Assembly (NCBI RefSeq): GCF_950295315.1
Contig: NC_080172.1
Span: 116,971,313-117,035,312, forward strand
Origin: Erinaceus europaeus
Lineage: Eukaryota; Chordata; Mammalia; Eulipotyphla; Erinaceidae
Direction: 5' to 3'
Length of the DNA: 64,000 nucleotides
Shown: piece by piece, positions 51,520-62,960 of the stretch
Position numbering within the stretch: position 1 is the first letter of the stretch
How the letters are laid out: the number at the start of each line of letters is the position of its first letter
Translations under genes and position numbers: made by a program
Notes under the pieces: generated by a model
What the model was told of the DNA's origin: nothing
Database searches by the model: none
Seen by the model: only the letters and a program-made list of their open reading frames with translations

Positions 51520-52310
51520 TTTGACTTATTTATAAAAGGAGACATTAACAAAACCATAGGATAAGAAGCGTACAACTCCACACAGTTCCCACCACCAGAA
51601 CTCCGGATCCCATCCCCTCCCCTGACAGCTTTCCTATTCTCTATCCCTCTGGGAGTATGGACCCAGGGTCACTGTGGGATGCAGAAGGTGGAAGGTCTGG
51701 CTTCTGTCATTGCTTCCCCACTGAACATGGGGGTTGGCAGGTGGATCCATACTCCCAGCCTGTCTCTCTCCCTAGTGGGGCAGGGCTCTGGGGAAGCGGA
51801 GCTCCAGGACATATTGGTGGGGTCGTCTGCCCAGGGAAGTCTGGTTGGCATCCTGCTAGCATCTGGAACCTGGTGGCTGAAAAAGAGTTAACATATAAAG
51901 CCAAACAAATTGTTGACCAATCATGGACCCAAAGGCTGGAATAGTGCAGATGAAGAGTTGGAGGGGGTGGTCCTCCATTTTGTAGATGGCTAGTGCTACA
52001 CCTGAGGAAGATGGGTCCTGATATTGGGGCAGCTTGGAACATTCCTACTCATGACCACAGGATGTGAGCTCAGATCTACAGGGAGGCAGAGGTCATATAG
52101 GCTCCTAAGCTGATTATGGGCCCCAGATCACATCAAATCGATGAGGTTCATGCTCAACAATATTTATACCCCTTTCCCATATTTGGGAGCTCCTCTCTTC
52201 CCTGATCCAGCTTTCTGGTCCTTTTCCAGCCATGACATTATCTCCCCAGACAATAACTTGGATCCGCCTGCATATCAGATGTCAGGCTCAGAGAAAAAAA
52301 CACTGATTTT
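51520..52310 (-). mobile_element. L1 3' UTR with 5' inversion (twin priming)
   Basis: 51520-51991 is antisense L1 3' UTR. At 51991/51992 the orientation flips: 51992-52310 is sense L1 3' UTR, the reverse complement of 59620-59910, and corresponds to the segment that should lie just upstream. About 40 bp of L1 is lost between the two parts. Inverted 5' segments of this form are the signature of twin-primed L1 reverse transcription. Confidence 0.85.
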
Positions 52311-52424
52311 TTTAATTCAAATTGGACACTGCAGCACAGGAGGAGGGTCCCCCTGAAACTATTGATAATCAACAAAGAACAGGTTGTTGGTCTATACAAA
52401 CCATGTGTTTGTTAAGAAAGACTT

Positions 52425-52555
52425 GGGGTGCTGCCAAGGACGTGGATCAGCAGTGGAGTGCAGGACTTGCCCTGTGAGGCCCTGGGGTTTGATTCCTGGT
52501 ACTGAATGTGCTGGAGCGGTGCTCTGCTCTCTATTCTTTCTCTTGTGAAAAATAT
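52425..52555 (+). mobile_element. SINE-e fragment
   Basis: GGGTTTGATTCCTGGTAC and GAGCGGTGCTCTGCTC. Confidence 0.55.
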
Positions 52556-52556
52556 T

Positions 52557-52900
52557 CCTGATGCTGCCATGATGCCAACTCAACTTCCTTGGGCAGAGGA
52601 CCCCATCATTTGTCCTGGAGCCCCACTTCCCCAGAGCCCTGCCCCACTAGGGAAAGAGAGAGACAGGTTGGGAGCATGGATCCACCTGTCAACACCCATG
52701 TTCAGCAGGGAAGCAATTACAGAAGCCAGACCTTCCACCTTCTGGATCCCACAATGACCCTGGGTCCATACTCCCAGAGGGATAAAGAATAGGAAAGCTA
52801 TCAGGGGAGGGGGTGGAATACGGAGTTCTGGTGGTGGGAACCGTGTGGACTTGTGCCCCTCTTATCCTATGGTCTTGTCAATTTTTCCACTTTATTAAAA
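52557..52900 (+). mobile_element. L1 3' UTR end
   Basis: ATGCTGCCATGATGCCAACT to TTCCACTTTATTAAAAAAG. 5'-truncated. Confidence 0.88.
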
Positions 52901-52911
52901 AAGGGGGGGGA

Positions 52912-53190
52912 GGATTTGGGCTGTAGTGCAGCAGGTTAAATGCAGGTGGTGTTAAGCACAAGGACGGGCGTAAGGATCCCTGTTCAAACCCCAGCTCCCC
53001 ACCTGCAGGGGAGTCACTTCACAGGCTGTGAAGCAGGTCTGCAGGTGTCTGTCTTTCTCGCCCCCTCTCTCCGTCTTCCCCTCCTCTCTCCATTTCTCTC
53101 CATCCTATCCAACAACAACGACATCAATAACTATAACAATAAAACAACAAGGGCAACAAAAGGGAATAAATACATAAATAAATAAAAACT
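52912..53190 (+). mobile_element. SINE-c
   Basis: Follows the L1 A-tail directly. AACAACAACGACATCAATAA and GGGCAACAAAAGGGAATAAA tail. Confidence 0.92.
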
Positions 53191-53376
53191 AAAAAAAGAT
53201 TTAAAAAATAATAAATTAATAAAAATGAGAATATTGGTGCTGAAGAGGATGTTCAGTATCTTGACTCCAGAGACAGTTTTTACAGCTGTAGAGTTATAGC
53301 AAAACTTATCAGTTTGCTCTTTAAATATGTTCAATTTATTGCCTGTTAATTATACTTCAATAAAGCTATTAAAATA
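53191..53376. other. AT-rich stretch
   Basis: Nothing I can name; CTTCAATAAAGCTATTAAAA near 53357 could be an old retroposon end. Confidence 0.3.
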
Positions 53377-53584
53377 AAAAAGTATTTTATTTGTTTATTG
53401 GGTAGAGACTGAGAGAAATTAAGAGAGGAAGGGGAGACAGAGAGGGAGAAAGACAGAGAGACACCGGCAGCCCTGCTCCACTGACTATGAAGCTTCCCCC
53501 CTGCCGCTGGGGGCAGGAGGCTTGAAGCCGGGCCCTTGATGTAGTATCAAGCATGCTTACCAGGGGTGCCAGCACTCAGCCCCC
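53377..53584 (-). mobile_element. SINE-a
   Basis: Antisense; head region diverged (CCAGGGGTGCCAGCACTCAG). Confidence 0.88.
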
Positions 53585-53644
53585 TCTGGTCTCTTATCAC
53601 AAAGTAAATAAATGCATCTTGAAAAAGAGAATATGTGTAGAGAT

Positions 53645-53740
53645 TGGTGAGCTGGGCCAGTGGCAGAGTGTGGAGTTCACGTCTGTGAGAACCCAGGGTC
53701 AGTCCCCAGTGCCATATACAGTGGAGAGGTGCTCTGTGTT

Positions 53741-53793
<53 letters not shown>

Positions 53794-53794
53794 T
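53645..53794 (+). mobile_element. SINE-e with (CT)n
   Basis: GGGCCAGTGGCAGAGTGTGG head, GGGTCAGTCCCCAGTGCC B-box, GAGGTGCTCTGTG, then a CT run into which the next LTR inserted. Confidence 0.6.
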
Positions 53795-54206
53795 TGTTTT
53801 CACCGGGCTGGCTTCACGGGTGGGTAACAGACGACCCGGGACTCATGGCTGGGTTGTACGCAGTATCTCTTTATTCATGCAGGACATAGCGCAATCTATA
53901 CCAAGCTAAGCTAAACTAAACTACAATCTTGTCCTTATAAATATACTAGCCCCGTAGGGTGGGAACAAGATGCGACGCAGAGAGGGTGGAGAGAAAAGTG
54001 ACTGGTGAAAATCAGGGTGTGACAAGGAGAGGGGGCCTAGCAGGCGAGAATTCTACCACTGAACCACCAATGCCCTGGAGGGAGGGTGGTGCCCACCAAC
54101 AGAGGTTATGTAAATAGAATGCAGTGTTATGTAAATAGAATGCAGTGTTAAGCAGGGGGGATTTAAACCAAATGAAACAGAAGGGGTTTTTAGAAGCATA
54201 CCAACA
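53795..54206 (-). mobile_element. LTR (B/E group) carrying a tRNA-Gly 5' half
   Basis: Minus strand starts TGTTGGTATGCTTC and ends CCGGTGAAAACA; ATATTTATAAGGAC (about 53938) is the TATA region and TGAATAAAGAG (about 53872) the polyadenylation signal. CT-repeat lies on both sides. U3 shares GTCACTTTTCTCTCCACCCT with the LTR-E at 35050, and its ends resemble LTR-A/B. Confidence 0.85.
54040..54073 (-). other. 34-nt tRNA-Gly(GCC) 5' half inside the LTR U3
   Basis: On the minus strand all 34 bases from GCATTGGTGGTTCAGTGG to CTCGCCTGC equal my memory of positions 1-34 of vertebrate tRNA-Gly(GCC), including the complete A box TGGTTCAGTGG. The 3' half (B box) is absent. A retroviral primer site would be complementary to a tRNA 3' end, so this is not one. 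Confidence 0.8.
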
Positions 54207-54223
54207 TATCTCTCTCTCTCTCT

Positions 54224-54434
54224 TATTTTTTAATATTACCTTTTATTTATTCATTGGACACAGCCAGAAATTGAAAGGGAAGGGGATAATAGAGAGGGGA
54301 AGAGACAGAGAGACACCTGCAGCCCTGCTTCACCACTCACAAAGCTTTCCCCCTGCAGGTGGGGATTGGGGGTTGGAATCTGGGTCCTTGCGTATTGTAG
54401 CATGTGTGCTCTCAGCCAGACCACCACCTGGTCT
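54224..54434 (-). mobile_element. SINE-a
   Basis: Complete antisense copy bounded by CT-repeats. Confidence 0.9.
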
Positions 54435-54794
54435 CTCTCTCTCTAACTAAAAATAATAAAATAGACTTAACTGCTTACATTCAAGTAAGTTCAAGGTTAA
54501 CCCCCGAGTGGCAGCAGAGTCTGGAATGTGTAGGCAGTAAAATGCTAGAATAGGAACAGACCCCAGAGGAGTCTTCCCTTGGAAATCTGAGTCACCCCGT
54601 AATAAAAGGCTGAGACGCTGCCCTCCACAGGTGACCCCTACAGAGCAGCAGGGCTCGTGTGTCGTCATTGCTGGGACAAAGGCCATGGTTGTCTGAGCAT
54701 AAACCCTTGGTTCTCTGCTCCTGCTTGACAGCAGCTGCGGGTGTTAATGCCCTGGTTTTTCTGTTCTAAGATCCTGATCTAGCCCAATAGCTTT
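54435..54794. other. Stretch without recognised features
   Basis: Nothing I can name. Confidence 0.3.
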
Positions 54795-54997
54795 TTTCCT
54801 CCCTTTATTTTTCTACTGGATACAGACAGAGAGAAATTGAGAGGGGCGGGGAAGATGGAGACGGAGAGAGATGGAGACCCGCTTCACCACCTGTGAAGAG
54901 ACCACTCCCCCGCTGCAGGTGAGGAGCCGGGGCTTGAATCCGTGTCCTTGCGCACTGTAATGTGAGCACTTTACTGGGCACGTTCCAAGCTGACCCC
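54795..54997 (-). mobile_element. SINE-a, diverged
   Basis: Body AGAGAAATTGAGAGG and CGCTGCAGGTGAGGAGCCGG kept; a deletion removes the GACACCTGCAGCC block. Confidence 0.82.
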
Positions 54998-55085
54998 GTA
55001 ACCTCCTGAGACTCAGTTTCCTCCAGTGTCAGATGGGAAAAGCCATACTTAACTCACAAGATCGTTGGAGGAATAGATGGAGGAA
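54998..55085 (+). mobile_element. MIR core
   Basis: GAGACTCAGTTTCCTCCAGT followed by AGATGGGAAAAGCC. Confidence 0.6.
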
Positions 55086-57208
55086 TTCCTGGGCTCCTCA
55101 CTCCTTGGCTATATCCTTAACTTCCTCCCTTCTCTGCCAGGTGGATGCTGAGGACGAGAGCCCAGTAAAGTGATGTGTCATTGTGAACACAAAGGGAGCG
55201 CTTCTCTCTGCCCTCACCTGTTAGGGAAGTTCAATGCTGTATTTTGTTTTTTAAAAAAAACATTTAAATCCCCAAGCACAGAAGGTGTGTTAAATAAACT
55301 CATTTAGATTGATGAGAATTGTACTGCCAAATGTTTATAAGAAACTCAAAGTAGCAAAGGAAATGTTTATGTTACAGTTTCGAAAAGAAAAAAACAGAGC
55401 ACAATATGGGAGAGGCAAGACGGTTACAAAGCAAGGAAAGAGACCGGGAAAGATATGCCCCAGCTGTGATTGTCCAATGCTTCCATGTCCTTTTCTTTAC
55501 GCTACTTTGTTCTGTATCTAGTGTGTGTGTGTGAGAGTGTGTGTGTGTGCTCTGCAGTTTCAATTTTTCTTCTATTTAATCTTGTATTTAAAAAATACAG
55601 CAACATATGATGCCAACGCTATCTTTCCTTTAAAAAAAAAAAAAAGCAAATGACTAGGAAATTTCTGGAGCTGTACCAATATGCCAATATGCCAATATGC
55701 CAAAGAGCTCATGGTTCTGATCCGGACAAGCAAGAAGTGAGATGGAGAGCAGGAAGTGCTTTAGGGCAGGAAAGCACACTGGAGCGCGCCCTCCCCGCTA
55801 CTAGCTGGAGGCTTGGGCACAGCTAATGTCTCCTAGTTCTGGGATGCTCAGGGTCAAATGAGGATGACAGTTTTTACTGCCCTCAGGACCTACACACTGC
55901 ACCGAACAAAAAAATGTGGGTAGAAGTAGATGCCCAAAGCAGAGCTTTTAACAAACAAACAAGCAAGCAAACAAATAATAATAATAATAAAAAAACTAAA
56001 GGCGCTTTTACAGGGTTTATAAAAATGGTTCATTAGGTACTTAAAAACCAAGGTAGCAAAATAAGCAAAGACGGGAAGACCAGCCAGCCTGGGGATGGGC
56101 CACAGCCCTAAGTTTGGCAACTTGCAGGTCCTGGTTCCAACCGGCAGCGACAGGAACAGAAGGAGAGAGAAGAGTGAAGAAGAGGCAGAAGGTGAGAAAG
56201 GCATTAGGCGAGTTCACGTCCTATGTGACACGTCAGCCATATGCCGATGACACCAGCCGTAGGCCAGTTCCGGTGCGTGGCCCACTTATGTTTCCAGCCA
56301 ATAGCTCACAGCATGTGCTATACAGGCGCTCAGTACACGCTAGAACCCCCTGGGTCTCCCCTACCCAGATCAGGACACCCAGGATGGATGGGCAAAATGT
56401 CCCTTGTCTGTCTAGATTTCTTATGGGCCAGGGTCAGAGTATCACGAGGGCCTCCCTCAGGACCTTGGTCTCCTGAGCCCTGATGACAACTTTCTGTGCT
56501 AGTCACAGAGTGTGGCTGTCGACAGCTTCAGCTTCAAAGGGGAGATGGCTGAAGGGGCAGCGGCTTCCTTTGCCAAAAGCCTTTGAAGCCCAGGCCTCCA
56601 CCAGAAAGCTGATTGAATGAGAGGACCTCGAAAAGTCCCTGCCAACTGCAGGGCCCAAGACTCTTCTGTCCTGCTGTCATCACGTTCTCCGACAGGTGAT
56701 GTGAGCTGGACTGAGCTTGTCTGAGGAGCTGAGATGCTCCCTCCTCTGTCCTCTGCCTCTCCAAATGCTTGTGTGTCTTCCCGGACTCCATACTCTCTTC
56801 TAGAATCCCGTGCTGACCTTGTCGCTCTCCTTCCTGGTACTGGAGTTCCTCCTCCCCTTGGCTCTATCCGGAATGTTCTGTGACATCACTGCCTCGCAAA
56901 TGACCATCTTTCCCTCAAACTCTAAACCCCAGAAAGCGTGACTGAGTCCTGCTCATCTTCATCTCCAATATCCAAAGTCAGGCAGGTGTTGAGACATTAG
57001 GTGAATCCATTTGTCCTCTTTGCCTTGCCAGTGGCAATATCTCCCCAGGAAAGACAGACAGGTAAACTGAGGCTCCCCTAAAAGGAACCAGACAGAGGTA
57101 AACTGAGGCTCCCCTAAAAAGAACCAAGATACACGCTGAGAGGCGGCGTCTGTGCCAGACACGTGCTCGAACTCTTATTAACTGCTCTAACTTTCTGTTT
57201 GTTTGTTT
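55086..57208. other. 2.1-kb repeat-poor stretch, no gene recognised
   Basis: Contains (GT)n at 55520-55552, four copies of ATGCCAAT at 55678-55702, and a near-identical 36-bp tandem pair (GGTAAACTGAGGCTCCCC) at 57060-57122. Frames up to 120 codons (56114-56476) have no recognisable features. A degraded L2 may lie near 56920-57000. Confidence 0.4.
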
Positions 57209-57486
57209 AAATATTTATTTATTCCCTTTTGTTTTCCTGTTTGTTTTATTGTTGTAGTCATTGTTATTGTTATTGATGTCATTGTTGTTGGATAGGACAG
57301 AGAGAAATGGAGAGGGGAGGGGAAGACAGACGGGGAGAGAAAGACAGACACCTGCAGACCTGCTTCACCGCCTGGGAAGCGGCTCCCCTGCAGGTGGGGA
57401 GCCGGGGGCTCAAACAGGGATCCTTACACGGGTCCTTGTGCTTTGCACCACGTGTGCTTAACCCGCTGCGCTACAGTCCGACTCCC
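57209..57486 (-). mobile_element. SINE-c
   Basis: Full length with TTATTGTTATTGATGTCATT in the tail module; low divergence. Confidence 0.93.
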
Positions 57487-57754
57487 AACTGCTCGGACTT
57501 TTTACCTCAAAATACGTTGTAAGGAAGATGGTCGTGTGTTTATTCTGCAGTCCAGGATACCAAGTCAAACAGTACTTTGAATATTTGCCAACCAACGGGT
57601 AGAGTGGGGATTCATCCAGGTATGGCCACCCTAAGAGTGGAACTCTCACTGCACCTCTCTGTCACACCCCTGTCAGAGGGCTGGAGCCTCTAGCTTAAAA
57701 CTTTTTAAAAACAATGTCCTTTTAAAGACATACTGTGACTAACGATATATTGGG
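57487..57754. other. Stretch without recognised features
   Basis: Nothing I can name. Confidence 0.3.
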
Positions 57755-58515
57755 TTTTTTTAATTAGTGGTTTAATAATGATTGACAAGACTGTGGTATA
57801 GGAGGGGTTCAATTTCATACGATTCCCACCACCAGAGTTCCTTATCTCCCCCACACACTCCCACTGGAAGCTTCCCTATTCTTTACCCTTCTGGGAATAT
57901 GGACCAAAATTCTTTATGTGGTGCAAAAAGTGTAAGGTCTGGCTTCTGTAACTGCTTCTCCACTGGACATGGGCGTTGGTAGGTGAACCCACACCCCCAG
58001 CCTGTGTCTGTCTGTCCCTAGTGGGGCAGGGCTCTGGGGAAGTGGGGTTCTAGGACACATGGGTGAGGTCGTCTGTGCAGGAAAGTCAGGTTGGTGTCAT
58101 GGCAGCATCTGCAACTAGGTGGCTGAAAAGTGGTAAGAAATAAAGTAGGACAAATTGTTTAATAATCAGGAACCTCAAGGTGAGAGCACAGTAGGTGAGA
58201 TTTGGGACCTTCATGTGGGAAGAAGCCAGGAAGTCTATTTTAGGTATGGTCCAAGGGGTCCATGAGTTTACTAATTTTTGTTTGAGCCCAGCAGCTCAGA
58301 TACAGGTGGGCTAAAAGTATTGTCTGGGAAGATGGTGTCAGAGTTGAGAATAGGGCTGGAAAGCTGGATTAGGGCAGAGAGTAGCTCCCAAATATGGGGA
58401 CAGTATATAAATACTGTTACTGTAAACCCCATTGATCTGACCTGGGGCCCATGTCTCTTCATATTTAGCACAGGAGCCTATGTGACCTCTGCATCCCTGC
58501 CATTCTGGGCTTTGG
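57755..58515 (-). mobile_element. L1 long 3' UTR
   Basis: 760 bp from TTTTTTTAATTAGTGG to TGCCATTCTGGGCTTTGG. Colinear with 32705-33610 without the LTR, and used to define that insertion site. Confidence 0.88.
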
Positions 58516-58890
58516 ATGACGTTATTCAAGTATAATTGATGTATCCGGAAGTTCCCCCATTTTAAGCGAAGGAGTCTATGGCTTGGAGTAAATTTTCTAA
58601 AGTTCCCAACAGTCTGATTTCAGGTCACTGCAATCATTCTACAAAGACGCCATGTGCTCATTACGCATCTCTCCTCGTGCCTACGTCCAGCCCTGGGCAA
58701 CCACTAATCTCCTTTCTGTCTCTGCGGCTTTGCTGTCTGGGGCATTGCGGGTAAATGAAGCGAAAAATGTCTAATCTTTCGAATCTGGCTGCCTTCACTG
58801 AGACGATGCTTTTTGTGGTCAATGCACTTTGTTGAGCTCTTTGTCACCTCTTACTGGCACCTAGGATGCCGTTGTAAGGATCCACCATTT
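58516..58890 (-). mobile_element. Ancient L1M-like 3' UTR
   Basis: TATTCAAGTATAATTGATGT, CCTGGGCAACCACTAATCTC, CTTTCTGTCTCTGCGGCTTTG are characteristic antisense words of old mammalian L1 3' ends. Confidence 0.75.
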
Positions 58891-58913
58891 TTCCCCCTTT
58901 GAAATGCATTTGG

Positions 58914-61240
58914 TAATTTTTTTTTTATTAGTTATGTACAAAATAACAGAGGTACAATTCTACACCATTCTCACCACCAGAGTTCTGTGTTCCTGTTCCC
59001 CACATTGGAAACTGGAATTCTCCCAGGGTCATAAATATGGGTTGGCTGTTACGTCTTTCTTTGGGGGGGGTATTTTTTTAATTTTATTTATAAAAAGGAA
59101 ACACTGACAAAACCATAGGATAAGAGGGGCACGACACCACACAATTCCCACCACCAGAACTCCATATCCCATCCCCTCCCCTGATAGCTTTCCTATTCTT
59201 TATCCCTCTGGGAATATGGACTAAGAGTCATTGTGGGATGTAGAAGGTGGAAGGTCTGGCTTCTGTAATTGCTTCTCCACTGAACATGGGCATTGGCAGG
59301 TCAATCCATACTCCCAGCCTGTCTCTCTCTTTCCCTAGTGGGGCAGAGCTCTGGGGAAGTGGAGCTCCAGGACACATGATGGGGTTCTCTGCCCAGGGAA
59401 GTCTGGTCGGCATCATGGCAGCATCTGGAACCTGGTGGCTGAAAAAGAGTTAACATATAAAGCCAAACAAGTTGTTGACTAATCATGAAGCCAAAGGCTG
59501 GAATAGTGCACATGAAGAGTTGGCGGGGGGTCTCCGTTTTGTAGATAGCTAGTAGGCATATTTTAGTTATATTCCAAAGGGCCTGTGGATATACTAGTTT
59601 ATTTTTTTCCCTAAGCCTGAAATCTGATATGCAGGTGGATCCAAGTTATTGTCTGGGGAGATGATGTCATGGCTGGAAAAAGGACCAGAAAGCTGGATCA
59701 GGGAAGAGAGTAGCTCCTAAATATGGGAAAACTTTATAAATATTGTTGATTGTTAACCCCATTGCTTTGATGTGATCTGGGGCCCATAATCATCTTAGGA
59801 GCCTTTGTGACCTCTGCATCCCTGTAGCTCTGAGCTCACATCCTGTGGTCATGTGTAGGAACGTTCCAAGCTGCCCCAATATCAGGACCCATCTTCCTCA
59901 GGTGTCGCATAGAGTGTGTTGTCCAGCCTCCCTTCAGAGGATGGAACATTCTCTACCATTGTTGATCCAAGTTGAGGGCAAGGTCCTATGGGGGCCCACA
60001 GAGGGGTCTGCTTTGTTGTTCCTGATAGAGATGAAGAGTAACAATGGAGAGAGGGATTTATTTGAGGTCTAGGTCCATCGTGTCTGTTTGGGAATCTCCG
60101 GACTCCCCGACTAGGGCCCAGGCTATTATTTCTTTAGCTAGCTAGCTAGCTAGCTATCATATTTGCCCATTTTCTCTATGGTCCTGTCTTCTCTTCCCTT
60201 TGAAGCCACACCTATACCTGTTCCTACTTATGAATGTCGCTCCTTTCATAGTTTTCTCTCTTCAGGTCCTGATTGAATTGGGTTCCAGAGACCTCTGGTT
60301 ATCTTCCCCTAACACTGCTCCTCTGGGAGTAGGGACCAAGATGCTTTCTGGGGAGCAGAAGGTGGGAGTTCTGGCTTCTGTAACTGCTTCTCCACTGGAC
60401 ATGGGTGTTGGCAGGTGGATCCATCCCCCCAGCCTGTCTCCATATTTCCTAGTGGGGCAGGGCTCAGGGGAGGTGGGGTTCCAGGACACACTACTAGTGA
60501 GATCATCTGCCCAGGGAAGTCAGGATGGAATCATAATAGTATCTGCAACTTGGAGGCTGAAAAGTGATAAGATATAACTCAAGACAAAATAGTTGAATTA
60601 AATAATACACAAAAATCAAAAAGTAGGAATAGAGCAGATGAGAATAGGGATCGTAGGGTGGAGAGAAGGTAGGCTATCTATTTTAGGAATGTCCCAAGGG
60701 GAGCATGACTTTACTAATTTTTGTTTGAGCTTGATAGCTAACTTAGAGATAGACTAAAAATATTGTCTGGGGAGAAGGTGTCAGAATTGAGAATAAAGCT
60801 AGAAAACTGGTTTAGGGCAGAGAGTAGCTCCCAAACTTGAAAAAGTATGTAAATATAATTAACTGTTTACCATGCCAATCTGACCAGGCCCCATGTCTAT
60901 TCCTATTTAGCACAGGAGCCTGTGTGACCTCTGAGTCCCTGTCAGTCTGAGCTCACAGTCCCTGGTCACAGCTGGGAACATTCTAGGCTGCTCTCATGTC
61001 AGGACCCGTCTTCCTCGAGGGGCAGAGCAGGCTGACCAGCCTCCCTCCAGAGAGTGGGACAGTCCCTGCCATTGCTGCTCTGCAGTGAGGACAAAGTCCT
61101 GGCAAGAACCCACAAGAGGGTTTCTGATGACATTCCTGATGGAAGTGACCAGTGATGATGGAGAGAAGCATCTGTTAGAGGACTAGGCCCATTACATCTA
61201 TGGGGGAATCCTAGGATTCTCTGACTTGGGTCCCAGGTGA
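58914..61240 (-). mobile_element. Older L1 long 3' UTR, split by a younger one
   Basis: Pieces 58914-59062 and 60130-61240. Across the gap the older copy reads GGGTTGGCTGTTA ... TATCATATTTGCCC as in 38140-38200. It includes CTAGCTAGCTAGCTAG (60138-60155). Confidence 0.78.
59063..60129 (-). mobile_element. Younger L1 long 3' UTR inserted in the older copy
   Basis: Begins with a T-rich tail (TTTTTTTAATTTTATTTATA) and extends to about 60129. GGCTGTTACGTCTTTCTTT on the left and GGCTATTATTTCTTT on the right may be the diverged target duplication. Confidence 0.75.
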
Positions 61241-61739
61241 TGGGGTGGCCTGGTATTGACCAAAAATGCTGCCACTAAGTGAGCCCGTCTCTTACCCGTA
61301 TCCAGCTTTTGTAGTCCTTTCTTTATCTGACAAACGCAGGCCTTTCCTAGTTGTTAAAGTGTAGAGTGCCCTTTGATGGGTCTGAGTCAGTCTCTGGGAC
61401 CTGGCCTGAAGTTGAGGAGGAAACACTCTAGGATTCACTGGGGTCTCAGTGAGCCTTGAGTTTCCCTGCATTTCCTTGTTTAATGACTCTAATAAAGGTT
61501 GTCACAAGGACAGTAATTGTCCTTTAGTTGATATATATATATATTTGCCAGTACAACTCTTGCTTGGAGGCATTTCTTGAACTGGGTTCTGTGCTAAGCC
61601 TCTTGACTAGAGTGGAATGTGAGCAGAGGAAAAGGCTTGCAGCCAAGTGTCTGCTGTCGGGGGGCTCACAGTCCAGAGAGGGAACCAGACAGTAGACACG
61701 TCCACAGCTGGGCAGAGATTGCAGCTTGCTCAAGAGGCT
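61241..61739. other. Probable continuation of L1 3' UTR, then unrecognised
   Basis: The first 250 bp may still be L1 3' UTR, without a second copy here to prove it. (TA)n at 61531-61545. Confidence 0.35.
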
Positions 61740-61830
61740 CTGAGCTTAACCCCTCACACCAGCATAAACCAGAGCTGAGAGGTATTTTGTACTGCATAAA
61801 ACATATTGTTATGAGAAGGGGGAAATATAT

Positions 61831-61877
<47 letters not shown>

Positions 61878-61925
61878 CAGCAAGATAATACACTTGGACG
61901 GTGCATCTGCTTGGCCCGTGACCCA
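61740..61925 (+). repeat. SINE-e pieces around an (AT)n microsatellite
   Basis: ACCAGCATAAACCAGAGCTGAGAGG (as two blocks) at 61760 is a SINE-e end; the AT run spans 61826-61876. Confidence 0.6.
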
Positions 61926-61959
61926 GCCACCAGTGCGCTGGAAAAGACATAGTTTCCCA

Positions 61960-62030
61960 CTCCTTTCTTTCCCTTCCCTTTTCTTTTCTCCCCTTATGTT
62001 TTCTTTCCTTTTCTTTTCTTTTTTTTTTAC
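61960..62030 (+). repeat. TTCC/TTTC pyrimidine tract
   Basis: Low-complexity pyrimidines. Confidence 0.8.
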
Positions 62031-62100
62031 CAGAACACTGTATAGTTCTGGTTCACAGTGGTGCAGGGGATTGAACTTGCCATCTTTCCTTGGTGGCCCC
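62031..62100 (-). mobile_element. SINE-e fragment, antisense
   Basis: CCAGAACACTG and GGTGCAGGGGATTGAACTTG (complement of the B-box region). Confidence 0.55.
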
Positions 62101-62119
62101 TGCTAAGAGTGAGAGGCCC

Positions 62120-62475
62120 AGCAGCTTAGCTCACAGCAGCACAGACCTAGAAACAAGCAAAATGCCTTTTGACAGAGGGCTGGAGAAAGAAGTTACGGGA
62201 CGTCTACTCAACAGAGTATACGCGGCAGTAAAAAGGGGTGAGTCTGTGTCCTTTGGGGTCAAGGGGGTGGCACCAGGGAGAAGGCGAGGCCCAGGGAAGC
62301 CGGTCAGGAGGGGAAGGACAGCTACAGAACGGCTTCCCGCATGTGTGGAATTTAGAAAACTGAATATACAAAAGTGAAAAGACAAAATATCCACCTATTT
62401 TCAAGACTGTGGAAGGCCTACGGTGGTTATCTATGGGGGTGGGGGTGGGGACACAGACCTTTGGTGATAGGAGTG
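62120..62475 (+). mobile_element. Ancient L1 ORF2 end and 3' UTR
   Basis: CTAGAAACAAGCAAAATGCC, TACTCAACAGAGTATACGCG, TGTGTGGAATTTAGAAAACT and GGTGATAGGAGTGGGGG follow the order of old L1 3' ends. Unrelated to the young long-UTR type. Confidence 0.7.
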
Positions 62476-62509
62476 GGGGAAAAATAATAAAATAAACAGA
62501 TAAGAGATA

Positions 62510-62700
62510 GGCCTGCCAAGCAGACAGTCAAATCCTGGCTTAATGACGTACTGACTTTGTGTCAATGAGCAAGACACTTAATGCCTAAGTCTCAATTTCT
62601 TCACCTGCTGAGCAATGGTCATACGGGGAGCTAATACAAAGAGAGAACTGTGTGCTTGACTTGTTGCCTGGAACATAGAATAAGTGTTGGACCATATTAA
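62510..62700 (+). mobile_element. MIR
   Basis: CAAATCCTGGCTTAATGACG, GTCAATGAGCAAGACACTTA and CTCAATTTCTTCACCTG are the MIR core in sense. Confidence 0.75.
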
Positions 62701-62732
62701 TACTAGACGGATAATCTCCTTCTCTCTCTCTC

Positions 62733-62960
62733 TCTTTTTAAATTTTCTTAGTATTATCTTTATTTATTTATTGGCTAGAGGCAGCCAGAAATTGAGACAG
62801 AAGGGGGGGATAGAGAGCAAGAGAGACAGAGAGATGCCTGCAGCCCTGCTTCAACACTTGCAAGGCTTTCCCCCTGCAGGGGGGGAACTGGGGGCTGGAG
62901 CCCAGGCCTTTGTGCACTGTGACATGTGCGCTCACCCAGGTGCACCCTCACCTGGCCCCA
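62733..62960 (-). mobile_element. SINE-a
   Basis: Complete; CCCCCTGCAGGGGGGGAACT centre, GTGCACCCTCACCTGGCCCC head. Confidence 0.92.

Noticed and set aside
54040..54073. A tRNA-Gly gene
   Set aside because: Only the 5' half is present; the T-arm and B box are missing and the segment lies within LTR U3 sequence.
61826..61876. AT-rich origin or matrix-attachment site
   Set aside because: A plain (AT)n microsatellite; nothing beyond composition supports a function.
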